Assembly: GCF_034314105.1 (NCBI RefSeq)
Contig: NZ_JAVIWJ010000001.1
Coordinates: 1,923,501 to 1,987,500 of the forward strand
DNA length: 64,000 nt
Origin: Pseudomonas sp. AB6
GTDB lineage: Bacteria; Pseudomonadota; Gammaproteobacteria; Pseudomonadales; Pseudomonadaceae
Direction: 5' to 3'
Notes under the pieces: generated by a model
Databases searched by the model: none
The model's input: the letters and a program-made list of their open reading frames with translations, nothing else
Told to the model about the DNA's origin: nothing
Part shown: one piece after another, positions 36,582 to 46,605 of the stretch
Numbering within the stretch: the first letter of the stretch is position 1
How the letters are laid out: every line of letters starts with the position of its first letter
Translations under genes and position numbers: made by a program

Positions 36582-38027
36582 TCAAGCGTAATAATCGACC
36601 TGGCTAGTGCCAATGACGGTCATCGGTTGACTTGTGACAGCCACATCTTGAATTGCGCCGTCGTCATGCCCATCATTGCGGTCAGAGCCCATACTGGCAA
36701 CGCCGCCACTGCTCTGCCCATGGTTTGCCTGCTGTTGGTTTTGACCTTGGCCCTGCCAACCCCGTGACTGATCAAATACACTCACATCGACCTGACCCAA
36801 ACCTTGCTGAACAAACGAATCTCGCAATTTGGACATCTGTCCTTCCAGCGCTTCGCGCACGCCAACATGCGCGCTCATAAACGTGATCTGCGTCTGCTGG
36901 TCCGCAGCCATGTTGATGCGAATATCCAAACGACCCAGCTCAGCCGGGTCCAATTGGATATCTGCAGATTTCAAGTTCTGGCTAGACAGGTACATAACTC
37001 GATCCACCACGGCCTCACTCCATCCACTCTGGTGCATTGCTAGCGGTTGGTTCAATGGCGACGCCCCCGTGACAGCTACCGTCTTAGGCTGCACCGCTTG
37101 ACTCAACGCTGCCAAGCGATTGGCGAAATCATCGATTCGCGTATCAGACGCCACACTTTTAGTGTCTTTCAAACCCTCCTCGATCAGCCCCTTAAAAGCT
37201 CTGTCACCGCTTCCAGTGCTGGCGCTATCGGCAGCCAGTGGCTGCGCAGGAACTGCCAGGTTATTGGCGACTGCCAACAACGGGTCAGCATTAGCTTGGG
37301 TGGCTGACGTTTTCTTGTCAGCAGACGTCGAGGTTGCACCCTCCGTGGCACTAGTAGTGGTCGTCGCAACTTTAGTATTAAGCTGCACAGCAACTTGTAC
37401 GGCGGCCAATCCCGCTAACGGGTCCGATGCAGGGTTGAAAACAGGCGCGGTTGCTGGCGTTGATGAGCCAGTGGAACTGACAGAACTTGCAGAGCTTACC
37501 GGGATTGCTGGCGGCGCAACTACCAGTGCAACCATGGTCGCCGGGATTTCAATGGGCGGCGGTACGACGGCAACAAGTAGCGCAGGGTCCGGGACGGGCG
37601 GCGCAACGGCGGCCGCAATCAGCGTTGGATCAGCAATCGGAATAACGGGCGCAGCGGCTTGCGCCAAAGGATCAGGCGCCTTGTCTTTCGAATCATGACC
37701 AGCAGCGCTATTGGACGCATCGTTCTTTTTGCTGACGTCGCCGGCAGGCAACTGTTTGCCGCTATCGGCAACCGCTGGCTTGGAGCCGGCAGATTTGGTG
37801 TCCGGCGCAGGCTTGCTGTTGGCGGCTACAGTTTTGTCTTTTACCGGCTTTTGGCGAGTCTCATGGATCACCGCAGGCCTTGGACTCGCCTGTTTGGCGT
37901 AAACGTGAGCGAAGCTGGGCGTGCTGTCCTTGCCGGTCTCAACGGGTTTCATCACTGGGGTGGCGACCGCCGGTTGGGATTTGGCTACAGGAGTAGCCAA
38001 CAGAAGAGGATTAGGGGCAAGGGGCAT
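36582..38027 (-). CDS. fliK: Flagellar hook-length control protein FliK
   Basis: 481 residues. The N-terminal ~330 are Ala/Pro/Val/Ser-rich and act as the disordered ruler. The C-terminal domain (LKSADIQLDPAELGRLDIRINMAADQQTQITFMSAHVGVREALEGQMSKLRD) binds FlhB. The tail is Gln/Gly-rich. It measures hook length and triggers the export switch. A sigma-54 promoter lies just upstream. A second FliK-like gene exists at 11191. Confidence 0.93.
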   Translation of the reverse strand: MPLAPNPLLLATPVAKSQPAVATPVMKPVETGKDSTPSFAHVYAKQASPRPAVIHETRQKPVKDKTVAANSKPAPDTKSAGSKPAVADSGKQLPAGDVSKKNDASNSAAGHDSKDKAPDPLAQAAAPVIPIADPTLIAAAVAPPVPDPALLVAVVPPPIEIPATMVALVVAPPAIPVSSASSVSSTGSSTPATAPVFNPASDPLAGLAAVQVAVQLNTKVATTTTSATEGATSTSADKKTSATQANADPLLAVANNLAVPAQPLAADSASTGSGDRAFKGLIEEGLKDTKSVASDTRIDDFANRLAALSQAVQPKTVAVTGASPLNQPLAMHQSGWSEAVVDRVMYLSSQNLKSADIQLDPAELGRLDIRINMAADQQTQITFMSAHVGVREALEGQMSKLRDSFVQQGLGQVDVSVFDQSRGWQGQGQNQQQANHGQSSGGVASMGSDRNDGHDDGAIQDVAVTSQPMTVIGTSQVDYYA

Positions 38028-38063
38028 GGCGATCTCCGTACGGGCGCTAGTACAAAGACACTA

Positions 38064-38080
38064 AGCAAACGACGGGCCAG
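38064..38080 (-). promoter_or_regulatory. Sigma-54 promoter for fliK
   Basis: On the minus strand CTGGCCCGTCGTTTGCTT has GG and GC separated by ten bases and a consensus -12 TTGC. It lies about 40 bases before the fliK ATG, in the 71-bp gap after hptB. Confidence 0.75.
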
Positions 38081-38098
38081 CTTTCTGTCCGGCTCTGA

Positions 38099-38458
38099 TT
38101 ATTCGGTGTACCGCTTGCGCTCTTCACTGAATAAACGGCGAACGGTGGCGAATTCGCGCGCTATCTTACTCACCCACTCCGGCGCGTCATCAATTTCTCC
38201 ACGTAAGGTGCGCTCTTCAAGCTGCCCACACAGTTCAGCAAGCCGAAGTGCACCCATATTCCCGCAGCTGCCCTTGAAGCTGTGCGCGGCCATGCCCAGT
38301 GCTTCCAGGCAAGAGATCCGTGCCAGGAGCGCACGCTGCAACTGCACTAGCCGCTGCTCTGAATCATCGAGAAAGGTATCGATCAGTATCGGGTATTCAC
38401 TTTCCATTACGTCTTGCAAATTACTCAATACACCGTAGTCCACATGAATGACTGCCAC
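38099..38458 (-). CDS. hptB: Histidine phosphotransfer protein HptB
   Basis: 119 residues, a single Hpt four-helix bundle with phospho-acceptor His59 in AAHSFKGSCGNMGA. In P. aeruginosa HptB receives phosphate from several hybrid sensors and passes it to HsbR, tuning motility and biofilm formation. Here it follows hsbR by 30 bp and precedes fliK. The name rests on synteny with hsbR and hsbA. Confidence 0.88.
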   Translation of the reverse strand: MAVIHVDYGVLSNLQDVMESEYPILIDTFLDDSEQRLVQLQRALLARISCLEALGMAAHSFKGSCGNMGALRLAELCGQLEERTLRGEIDDAPEWVSKIAREFATVRRLFSEERKRYTE

Positions 38459-38488
38459 TTGTTCGCTCCTTGATCAAGAATCGGGGAA

Positions 38489-40195
38489 TTATGCCTGAGC
38501 CCCCCAGGAAAATTCCACGCATGCCGTGCGCCCGTCCTCAGACCAATGGCAATGTTGACTTAACTTACGCACCAGATCGAGACCGCGTCCCGAAAGCTCA
38601 TGGTCATCTGCCGATAACGCCATTACACGGTTGACGTCAAACCCTTCGCCACTGTCTTCGATGCGAACACTCAACTGGCCACCGGTTCCTCGTGGCACAA
38701 CACGCAAATGCAGGCGTACATAGCCGTCTTCAAGATGGGACAAGCGGCTATTACGCTCTCGGTAATATTCGGAAAAACCCGTGGCATCGCGCTTGAGCCC
38801 GGAGTCGAGTCCGAGCACCCCATGCTCCAACGCGTTGGTATATAACTCCGCCAGCACACTATAAAGCGCTCCACTTTGACTCCGCAGCCCATGCACCTCC
38901 AACAGCAACTGCAACAAATAGGGTAGCGGATCGAATCGTTTCAAGGTCGCCGCGCGGCATTCAAAACTTACGGACCAGTCCAATGGGCTTGACTCGCCAC
39001 TGTCGGAGTAGGTGACGATTGGGCAGCCCAGCAACCCGGGCTCGACTAAGGTGATTTCGACCATGCTTACGTCATCCCGAACGTCTCCACGGAAATCACT
39101 CAACGCCTGCTGAATTTCATCGATCAGCGCATCGGGCTGACGATTGGCGGCAAATACGCGGTTAAGGCGTTCTACACCAAACAGCCGGTCATCCACATCG
39201 CTGGTGTCAAGTACACCGTCCGACAGTAGAAAAACCCGGTCGCCTATCTCCAGCGGATGGACTTCGGTCTTGTCGTCAAAACGGCTAGGGTCTAACACAC
39301 CCAGCGGCAGGTGCCGCGATACTAAAGGCGTGCGCCGCCCTGTCGCAACGTGATGCAGGTAACCGTCGGGCAAGCCACCGTTCCAAACTTCGACTTGATG
39401 CAGGTTGAAATTGACGCTTATCAACGTCGCGCAGCAAAACATGTCCACCGGCAAAATTCGCTTGAGCTTAGCGTTCATCTCTCTCAAGGTTTGCGCCAGG
39501 CCGTAGCCTTTGGCGGTCATCCCATAAAACACCTCTGCCAATGGCATCGCGCCGACAGCGGCGGGCAGACCATGACCGGTGAAGTCGCCTAGTAAAATGT
39601 GCATGTTTCCGGCCGGCGTATAAGCCGCGAGTAGCAAGTCGCCGTTGAACAGCGCGTAAGGCGACTGGAGATAACGAATATTCGACGCATTCAGGCAGCC
39701 GGAGTGCGCAACCTGATCGAAGACCGCCTTCGCGACCCGCTGCTCATTAAGCAAATAATCGTGGTGCTTGGTGATTTGGTCGCGCTGCCGCAGCACTGTT
39801 TCTTGCAAGCGCCGCAAGCGGTCCATGGCGTTTATTTTGGCGGCAAGGATCACTTGATTGTAGGGCTTGGCAACAAAATCATCGCCCCCCGCATCAAGGC
39901 AACGCGCCAACGCTTCGCTTTCGCTCAGCGACGTCAGGAAAATAATTGGCACCAAAGACTCGCCCGCCATGTGCTTGATTCGGCGCGCTGCTTCGAACCC
40001 GTCCATGACCGGCATCAAGGCGTCCATCAAGACCAACTGTGGACGTTCCCTTTCAAAAACATCCACCGCTTCTTGCCCGTTGCTGACACTGATTACGCGA
40101 TGGCCCTGCCGCCGAACGATGGTGGTCAGCAGCAGGCGATCACTGGCATTGTCGTCAGCAATCAAAATGCACAAGCTTTCGGCTACGCCGGTCAT
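38489..40195 (-). CDS. hsbR: Response regulator/PP2C phosphatase/anti-sigma kinase HsbR
   Basis: 568 residues in three domains. The receiver has Asp58 (LVLMDALMPVMDG). The PP2C/SpoIIE phosphatase at about 190-390 carries metal-site aspartates (LLGDFTGHGLPAAVGAMP, LLSDGVLDTSDVDD). The HATPase/anti-sigma kinase at about 430-568 has NALEHG and RGLDLVRKL motifs. It controls phosphorylation of HsbA in a partner-switching system driven by HptB. It starts three bases after hsbA. Confidence 0.92.
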   Translation of the reverse strand: MTGVAESLCILIADDNASDRLLLTTIVRRQGHRVISVSNGQEAVDVFERERPQLVLMDALMPVMDGFEAARRIKHMAGESLVPIIFLTSLSESEALARCLDAGGDDFVAKPYNQVILAAKINAMDRLRRLQETVLRQRDQITKHHDYLLNEQRVAKAVFDQVAHSGCLNASNIRYLQSPYALFNGDLLLAAYTPAGNMHILLGDFTGHGLPAAVGAMPLAEVFYGMTAKGYGLAQTLREMNAKLKRILPVDMFCCATLISVNFNLHQVEVWNGGLPDGYLHHVATGRRTPLVSRHLPLGVLDPSRFDDKTEVHPLEIGDRVFLLSDGVLDTSDVDDRLFGVERLNRVFAANRQPDALIDEIQQALSDFRGDVRDDVSMVEITLVEPGLLGCPIVTYSDSGESSPLDWSVSFECRAATLKRFDPLPYLLQLLLEVHGLRSQSGALYSVLAELYTNALEHGVLGLDSGLKRDATGFSEYYRERNSRLSHLEDGYVRLHLRVVPRGTGGQLSVRIEDSGEGFDVNRVMALSADDHELSGRGLDLVRKLSQHCHWSEDGRTACVEFSWGAQA

Positions 40196-40198
40196 CAG

Positions 40199-40504
40199 TC
40201 AGGCGATCTTGAAGAGTTTGGAAAAGTTGGAGATGGTCAGGATGGTACCCACGTCCTTGTTGCAATTGATCAGACTTATCTTTGAGTTTTCTCCGCCGGC
40301 ATGGTCACGCAGGAGCAGCAACATGCCGAGTGCCGAGCTGTCCAGGTAACTGGTGTCCTTAAGGTCGACCACAAAACGCCGCGGCGTGCCTTCAGACCCT
40401 TCATAAGCCCCACGAAAGTCTTGATGCGCGGCGAAGTCAAAGCGGCCCGTGATAGTAATGGTCAGCTCTTCCCCGTCACGGGAGAGCTCGGAGGTAACGG
40501 ACAT
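40199..40504 (-). CDS. hsbA: Anti-sigma factor antagonist HsbA
   Basis: 101 residues, a STAS domain. The phospho-serine lies in DTSYLDSSALGMLLLLRDH (Ser56 or Ser57). In P. aeruginosa, unphosphorylated HsbA binds FlgM and frees FliA, and phosphorylated HsbA acts on a diguanylate cyclase. An AAGGA site precedes the ATG. A 105-bp gap separates it from fliJ. Confidence 0.9.
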   Translation of the reverse strand: MSVTSELSRDGEELTITITGRFDFAAHQDFRGAYEGSEGTPRRFVVDLKDTSYLDSSALGMLLLLRDHAGGENSKISLINCNKDVGTILTISNFSKLFKIA

Positions 40505-40609
40505 GGTTGAATTCCTTCGGTCAGCTAGGGGCGCAATACAAAAAGGCTTTTAGCATTTCTAACGACCTTGCAGCAAATTCCATATCTAGCGGCAACCACG
40601 AACCTGGCG

Positions 40610-41059
40610 CTATAAGGAGTCGTGGCGGGGCAACCGCTGGGACAATTCGTCGAGCAATTTCTGCTCACGTTTGTCCTCCAATTGCCGAGCCTCGTCGATG
40701 TAGCGTTGCACTAATTTTCGCAGACCTTCTACCCGCGCGTAGCATTGCTGCCAAGCGCCGCGCGCTTTATCGAGGTTTGTTTGGTGCCAGGTCAAGCTTT
40801 GCCGCTGCTGAGACACGGCCGTTTCCAGTTGGTTGAGGAAGTTCTGATAGTTCATTAGCCATTGCCCTGAGACGCCGGTCGCACCCTTTTCAATCCACTG
40901 CATTTGGTAGTCAGTACGGAAACGCTCAAGGTCACCAAGCTTGGTCAGCGCTAACTGGACCTGCCCCTGAAAATGCCCGAGACGCTGGACCGCTGCGCGC
41001 TCGGCTTTTTCCGCCATGTCGACCACCGGTGCCAAACGCACTGCACGGGGCTGAGCCAT
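40610..41059 (-). CDS. fliJ: Flagellar export chaperone FliJ
   Basis: 149 residues, an almost continuous antiparallel coiled coil. FliJ is the stalk of the FliI/FliH ATPase and links it to FlhA. It lies two bases after fliI. Confidence 0.93.
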   Translation of the reverse strand: MAQPRAVRLAPVVDMAEKAERAAVQRLGHFQGQVQLALTKLGDLERFRTDYQMQWIEKGATGVSGQWLMNYQNFLNQLETAVSQQRQSLTWHQTNLDKARGAWQQCYARVEGLRKLVQRYIDEARQLEDKREQKLLDELSQRLPRHDSL

Positions 41060-41061
41060 GA

Positions 41062-42423
41062 CTAGCCTCCGCCGGCAATAGGATTAAACACCGCCGCCAG
41101 CTGCGCGCCACTTTCTTGCAGGCTTTCATTATCATCTAGCCCTTGGCGCAGGTATCGCACCAAGGCGGGCTGCAGGGAGATCGCCATGTCGGTTTCACGG
41201 TCGCCGCCTGCCACGTAGGCGCCGACGCTGATCAGATCACGGCTCTGCTGGTAACGTGACCACATCTGCTTGAAGCGCTGTGCCTGCTGCATGTGCTCTG
41301 GAGTGACTACCGAAGGCATAACCCGACTGATGGACGCTTCGATATCGATGGCCGGGTAATGACCTTCTTCGGCCAACCGCCTGGACAGCACAATGTGCCC
41401 ATCGAGCACGCCCCGTGCCGCATCCGCGATGGGGTCTTGCTGATCATCGCCCTCGGACAACACGGTATAGAACGCAGTGATCGATCCACCGCCCGCCTCT
41501 GCATTACCGGCGCGCTCAACTAGTTTGGGCAGCTTGGCAAACACCGACGGTGGATAGCCTTTGGTGGCGGGCGGCTCACCGATGGCCAGCGCAATTTCAC
41601 GCTGGGCTTGCGCAAATCGAGTCAAAGAGTCCATTAACAGCAGTACATTTTTGCCTTTGTCACGGAAATATTCGGCAATTCGCGTGCAATACATAGCCGC
41701 CCGCAGCCGCATCAGCGGCGCATCATCAGCAGGCGAAGCAACCACCACCGAGCGCTTGAGGCCTTCTTCGCCAAGAATATTTTCGATAAATTCCTTGACC
41801 TCGCGACCGCGCTCGCCAATCAGGCCAACCACGATGATGTCGGCCTCGGTAAAGCGGGTCATCATTCCCAACAGGACACTTTTACCGACACCCGTACCCG
41901 CAAACAAACCCAGGCGCTGGCCACGGCCGACCGTCAATAATCCGTTGATGCTGCGAATGCCTACGTCCAACGGCTGGCTAATAGGGTCGCGCTTGAGCGG
42001 GTTGATAGTGGGGCCATCCATTGGCACCCAATCTTCGGCTTTCATGCCGCCCTTACCATCGAGTGCACGGCCTGCGCCATCGAGTACCCGACCCAGCATG
42101 CCGATGCCCATAGGCAAGCGACCGGTATCGGCCAACGGCACAACGCGGGCCCCGGGCGCAATGCCCGCGACGCTGCCGACGGGCATCAAAAATACCTTAG
42201 AGCCGGAAAACCCCATGACCTCGGCTTCGACCTCTACCGGGTGATGGCTGTCGTCGTTGATAACAACACAGCGACTGCCCATGGCGGCGCGCAGGCCTTC
42301 GGCTTCCAGGGTCAAGCCGACCATCCGCAATAAACGCCCTTCCACCACCGGCTGCGTTGCCAATTCTATGGCATCGGTGTAAGAGCTCAAACGCTTGCCG
42401 AAGCTGGTCCGCTCAAGATACAT
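41062..42423 (-). CDS. fliI: Flagellar export ATPase FliI
   Basis: 453 residues. Walker A is [16 protein letters not shown], Walker [37 protein letters not shown], the standard F1-beta-like signature. The start is the ATG at 42423 ([17 protein letters not shown]), which overlaps fliH by 11 bp; an upstream in-frame start would give a non-homologous extension. It energises export of flagellar subunits. Confidence 0.96.
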   Translation of the reverse strand: MYLERTSFGKRLSSYTDAIELATQPVVEGRLLRMVGLTLEAEGLRAAMGSRCVVINDDSHHPVEVEAEVMGFSGSKVFLMPVGSVAGIAPGARVVPLADTGRLPMGIGMLGRVLDGAGRALDGKGGMKAEDWVPMDGPTINPLKRDPISQPLDVGIRSINGLLTVGRGQRLGLFAGTGVGKSVLLGMMTRFTEADIIVVGLIGERGREVKEFIENILGEEGLKRSVVVASPADDAPLMRLRAAMYCTRIAEYFRDKGKNVLLLMDSLTRFAQAQREIALAIGEPPATKGYPPSVFAKLPKLVERAGNAEAGGGSITAFYTVLSEGDDQQDPIADAARGVLDGHIVLSRRLAEEGHYPAIDIEASISRVMPSVVTPEHMQQAQRFKQMWSRYQQSRDLISVGAYVAGGDRETDMAISLQPALVRYLRQGLDDNESLQESGAQLAAVFNPIAGGG

Positions 42424-43255
42424 CGCGGGCTTCTGTATTAACCAAGGGCTCAACAGGCGGCTCGATAACAGCCGGATCAACGCTGGTAAACGCTGGAACC
42501 GCGTCGAGATCAATACTCACGTCGGCCGCTGCCGGATGCAGCGCTTGATCGTGCAACTGGTCGAACATCTTCGCCAGCGCTTGGGAAATACGAGTTTCGA
42601 TGGTGGCGTCAATTCGACTGAATTCAGTTTCAACCCGGCAGCCTCCGGCCTCCAAGGTATCGTCTTCAACGATGCGCCAAGTTTCTTCGTGGCGCTCGCG
42701 CAACGCCTTGACCTGCTCGAAGTCTTGAGGGTTGATGAAAATTCGAATGTTTTGCGCGCCCATGGGCAACAACTTCAACGCGTCACGCAGGACCCGGCCG
42801 ATTTGGCGGGAGTCAGTGACCAGTTCGCGCTGAATGACCTGACGGGTAATGTGTCCAACCAGCTCGATCAGGGATTTTTCAATCTGCGAGTCCTGCTCGG
42901 CAATCGGCTCAAGCAAATGAGTCATCAAGTGTTCAAGGCTGTCCAGTTTGGCGGCCAGGGCGACTTCGGCTTCGTGCCGGACTTTGAGTTGCGTGCTGTG
43001 GAAGCCTTCCTTTTCGCCGGTCGCAAAACCTTCGTTATACGCCTCCTGGCGAATACCTTCCAACTCTTCGAGCGTCAACGGCTGAACTTCGTCCAGCGGC
43101 ACTTCTTCCATTTCAGCAGGGGTTTGCAGAGCAGGTTCAGGGGCCGGTGGCGGCTCTTGATACGGGTCGAAGCTGGGCAGCGACCAAATATCAAAACCGC
43201 CCACGTCCTTGGCACGAATCAGTTCGCTAGGTGGCTCTTTTTTTGGAGTAAACAT
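42413..43255 (-). CDS. fliH: Flagellar assembly protein FliH
   Basis: 280 residues. The N-terminus is Pro-rich with aromatic residues ([21 protein letters not shown]). A central helical region and a C-terminal domain ([36 protein letters not shown]) resemble FliH. It is the peripheral stalk and regulator of FliI and attaches it to FliN. Confidence 0.93.
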   Translation of the reverse strand: MFTPKKEPPSELIRAKDVGGFDIWSLPSFDPYQEPPPAPEPALQTPAEMEEVPLDEVQPLTLEELEGIRQEAYNEGFATGEKEGFHSTQLKVRHEAEVALAAKLDSLEHLMTHLLEPIAEQDSQIEKSLIELVGHITRQVIQRELVTDSRQIGRVLRDALKLLPMGAQNIRIFINPQDFEQVKALRERHEETWRIVEDDTLEAGGCRVETEFSRIDATIETRISQALAKMFDQLHDQALHPAAADVSIDLDAVPAFTSVDPAVIEPPVEPLVNTEARDVS

Positions 43256-43265
43256 GTGTCGATCC

Positions 43266-44285
43266 TCAGATCATTTCTTCGCCGCCCTTGCCACCGAGAA
43301 CGATTTCTCCGGCTTCGGCCATACGGCGAGCGATGGTGAGGATTTCTTTCTGGGCCGTCTCAACATCACTGACGCGCACCGGTCCTTTGGCCTCAAGGTC
43401 ATCGCGCAACAGTTCGGCAGCGCGCTTGGACATGTTCTTGAAAATCTTTTCCTTGATGGCTTCGTCGGAGCCTTTGAGCGCCAACACCAGCACATCGGAA
43501 GACACTTCGCGCAGCAACGCTTGGATGCCACGGTCGTCAACATCAGACAGGTTGTTGAAGACGAACATCAGGTCTTCAATCTGCGTCGACAATTCGCCAT
43601 CGATTTCGCGGATCGCGTCCATCAACTGGCCTTCAATCGAGCTGTCGAGGAAGTTCATTATATCGGCAGCACGCTTGATACCACCCAGGGTGGTGCGCGA
43701 TGCATTGGAGTTGCCGGAGAACTGCTTCTCTAGAATCTGGTTCAATTCTTTGAGGGCCGCAGGCTGCACTGTATTAAGCGAGGACACGCGCAAAATGATG
43801 TCTAGGCGCACTTTTTGATCGAAGTGACCCAGCACTTCACCGGCTTGGTCCGGGTCCAGATAAGCCACTACAATCGCCTGAATCTGCGGGTGCTCGTAGC
43901 GAATGACGTCAGCAACGGCTCGAGGCTCCATCCATTTAAGGCTGTCCAGCCCGCTGGTATTTCCGCCCAACAGGATGCGATCGATGAGGCCGTTGGCCTT
44001 ATCCTCACCAAGAGCCTGGGTGAGCATTTTGCGAATGTAGCCGTCGGCACCCACGCCAAGGCTCGTCTGGTCACCGACGATTTCGACGAATTCGCTCATG
44101 ACTAGTTCAACTTCCTCGCGGTGTACATTGCGCATTTGCGCCATGGCAACACCGACCCGCTGAACCTCTTTAGGACCCATGTGCCGAAGCACTTGTGCTG
44201 CGTCGGTTTCACCGAGGGAGAGCAGTAAAATCGCGGCTTTGTCTACCCGTGTCAGTTTTGTGGGAAGCGCTCGAGTCTCACTCAT
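43266..44285 (-). CDS. fliG: Flagellar motor switch protein FliG
   Basis: 339 residues. The N-terminal domain contacts FliF, the middle domain contacts FliM (including an EHPQ-like segment, YEHPQIQAIVVAYL). The C-terminal torque helix has the charged residues facing the stator (IQALLREVSSDVLVLALKGSDEAIKEKIFKNMSKRAAELLRDDLE). The ATG at 44285 is used; another ATG lies two codons upstream. It overlaps fliF. Confidence 0.96.
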   Translation of the reverse strand: MSETRALPTKLTRVDKAAILLLSLGETDAAQVLRHMGPKEVQRVGVAMAQMRNVHREEVELVMSEFVEIVGDQTSLGVGADGYIRKMLTQALGEDKANGLIDRILLGGNTSGLDSLKWMEPRAVADVIRYEHPQIQAIVVAYLDPDQAGEVLGHFDQKVRLDIILRVSSLNTVQPAALKELNQILEKQFSGNSNASRTTLGGIKRAADIMNFLDSSIEGQLMDAIREIDGELSTQIEDLMFVFNNLSDVDDRGIQALLREVSSDVLVLALKGSDEAIKEKIFKNMSKRAAELLRDDLEAKGPVRVSDVETAQKEILTIARRMAEAGEIVLGGKGGEEMI

Positions 44286-46062
44286 CTGCATTAATCCACT
44301 CTTTCACGACCTGAGCCACACGGCCCGGGTCTTCAGCAACCAGACTCTTGATCGCATTTAATTGCGCGTCGTAACCCTCAGTCGGGCTAGGCAACATTAT
44401 GCTTTGCGGGCCACCGAGGCTGACGCGGTCGTTGGCCAGTTCGCCACCTAGACCGCCCATGCCGCCAAGCTCGGCATCACCATCAGAACCAAGCTGTTGT
44501 CTGCTCTTGCCGCTAGTGATGTTGTTGAGCACTGGCCGCAACACGCCAAACACCAACACCAGAATAAACAGCACGCCTAACACTTGTTTGACGATGTCCC
44601 AAAACCAGGGTTGTGAGTAAAACGCGATATCGGGAATCACTTCGCCACGATCGGGGGCGAATGGCACGTTGACCACGCTTACGCTGTCGCCACGGCTGGC
44701 GTTGAAACCAACCGCGTCTTGTACTAATCGGGTAAAGCGCGCCAACTCATCGGCATTCCACGGTATGTGGGTGACTTCGCCCGTCTTGGCATCGACCTTG
44801 GACTTATCGTCCACCACCACGGCAACGGACAAGCGATTAACGCGACCCTGCTGCTGCTTGGTATGGCTGATGGAACGGTCCAGTTCGAAGTTTTTGGTGG
44901 ACTGTTGACGCTTGTCTGCCGGGTAAGGAGCAAGCATTGGCTGGCCGGTCGCCGGGTCCATGATTTGCTGGCCATTGGCATCAAGCAACGGCTGGCCTGG
45001 CTGAATCGATGCGGTGGCGGAACTGCTCGCCGCACCAGCGGCTTGTGGCGCAGTCGCCGGGCCTGGCGGTTGATTGCTCAGGGCCCCGGGAACACCTGAC
45101 GATCCTGAACTGGACGTGCGCTGTTCGCTGACCGATTGCTCGCTGCGTAAGGCAGGTTGATCCGGGTTGAAACTTTCAGCGGTGGATTCAACGGCGCTGA
45201 AATCTACGTCAGCAGACACTTCAGCCTTGTAACGGTCATTGCCCAAAATCGGCTGCAGGATGCTTTGCACACGCTGTGTCAGCATACTTTCCATGCGACG
45301 ACTGTAATCAAACTGCTTGCCGGCCATGCTCAATTCGGAGTTCTGGTTCTGATCGGACAACAGCGTGCCCTTCTGATCGACCACAGTGATTTGCGATTTG
45401 CTCAATTCAGGAACGGCAGTTGCCACCAAATTCATGATCGCCAGCACTTGGCCTGGCTCCAGTGAGCGGCCAGCATACAACTCGATCAAAACCGAAGCGC
45501 TTGGTTTACGCTCATCTCGAACAAACACAGAGCTTTTGGGAATCGCCAAATGCACCCGCGCACCTTTGACGTTGTTCAAGCTGGAGATGGTCCGCGCCAG
45601 TTCACCTTCCAGACCACGCCGATAACGCGTGGCCTCCATGAACTGGCTCGTCCCTAGTCCTTGGTCTTTGTCGAGAATTTCGAAGCCGATGTTACCGTCG
45701 CTTGGCGCAACACCGGCACCGGCCAGTTTGATCCTGGCGCGCTGCAAATCGTCGGACCTGACCAACAAGGCGCCGGAGCTTGGCTCGACAGTGTATGGAA
45801 TATCCGCTGCGGACAGGGTTTCCATGACCTGTTTGGTATCCATGCCTGCAAGGCTTGCGTACAGCGGTTTGTAATCAGGCTGTTGCGACCAGAGCACCAC
45901 GGCAAAACCGATCGCCACACTGGCTGCCAGACCGACCATGAGGCCGACCTGGCGCAGCATGGTCATTTCGGCAAGGTTCTCCAGAAAAGACAAACCAAAC
46001 AAAGGCGACTTGCCCGCAGCGCCCGACTTAGCGGGCAGGTTGTCGCCGACTGATTCAGCCAT
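44278..46062 (-). CDS. fliF: Flagellar MS-ring protein FliF
   Basis: 594 residues. Two membrane helices (about 38-60 and near 485-505) flank a large periplasmic part containing the ring-building motifs. A Ser/Gly/Pro/Ala-rich loop runs around 310-360. The C-terminal ~80 residues bind FliG. It forms the MS and RBM rings and is the first assembled part of the basal body. Confidence 0.97.
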   Translation of the reverse strand: MAESVGDNLPAKSGAAGKSPLFGLSFLENLAEMTMLRQVGLMVGLAASVAIGFAVVLWSQQPDYKPLYASLAGMDTKQVMETLSAADIPYTVEPSSGALLVRSDDLQRARIKLAGAGVAPSDGNIGFEILDKDQGLGTSQFMEATRYRRGLEGELARTISSLNNVKGARVHLAIPKSSVFVRDERKPSASVLIELYAGRSLEPGQVLAIMNLVATAVPELSKSQITVVDQKGTLLSDQNQNSELSMAGKQFDYSRRMESMLTQRVQSILQPILGNDRYKAEVSADVDFSAVESTAESFNPDQPALRSEQSVSEQRTSSSGSSGVPGALSNQPPGPATAPQAAGAASSSATASIQPGQPLLDANGQQIMDPATGQPMLAPYPADKRQQSTKNFELDRSISHTKQQQGRVNRLSVAVVVDDKSKVDAKTGEVTHIPWNADELARFTRLVQDAVGFNASRGDSVSVVNVPFAPDRGEVIPDIAFYSQPWFWDIVKQVLGVLFILVLVFGVLRPVLNNITSGKSRQQLGSDGDAELGGMGGLGGELANDRVSLGGPQSIMLPSPTEGYDAQLNAIKSLVAEDPGRVAQVVKEWINADE

Positions 46063-46076
46063 GACTCAAATCGTCC

Positions 46077-46403
46077 TTAAACCGGCATCTGCATGATGTC
46101 TTGATACGCTTGAACCAGTTTGTTACGAACCTGGGTCAGCGCGGTGAACGACACGCTGGCTTTTTGCGAGGAGATCATCACGTCGGTGAGGTCTATGCCG
46201 CTTTTACCGACTTCGAAAGCACTTGCCAATTGATTGGAGGCTTGCTGGGTATCGTTCACTTTGTTGACCGCCTGGCCGAGCATGTCCGCAAAGCTGCTAG
46301 TGCCTACAGCTGGAGTGCCTGCAACCTTCGGCATCGACATGGCATCCATTTGCATGGAACGCATATCCAACATCAAGCGATTAAATTCAACACCTTGGCT
46401 CAT
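46077..46403 (-). CDS. fliE: Flagellar hook-basal body protein FliE
   Basis: 108 residues from the ATG at 46403 ([22 protein letters not shown]). The C-terminal helices ([39 protein letters not shown]) are the FliE signature. It joins the MS ring to the proximal rod. It is the first gene after a consensus sigma-54 promoter. Confidence 0.95.
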   Translation of the reverse strand: MSQGVEFNRLMLDMRSMQMDAMSMPKVAGTPAVGTSSFADMLGQAVNKVNDTQQASNQLASAFEVGKSGIDLTDVMISSQKASVSFTALTQVRNKLVQAYQDIMQMPV

Positions 46404-46463
46404 GACGTCTCTCTCAAAGGGGCCGCAGATTTTTGACACTCAGTGAGCGGTTATCTAAGACTT

Positions 46464-46480
46464 AGCAACAAGAGTGCCAG
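46464..46480 (-). promoter_or_regulatory. Sigma-54 promoter for fliEFGHIJ
   Basis: On the minus strand CTGGCACTCTTGTTGCTA is a full match to TGGCAC-N5-TTGC with GG-N10-GC spacing. It lies about 60 bases before the fliE ATG. The remaining 46480-46605 between it and fleR shows no clear terminator. Confidence 0.9.
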
Positions 46481-46605
46481 ATGAGTAATGGCCTTTTGGC
46501 ATGAAATGCATTGAAGACGATTGAGCTGCCAAATTCTCCTTCAACGGCCAAATCGGCTAACCGCCTCGTCGCCATAAAACAATGCCAACCCACGCTTTTC
46601 TGGAT

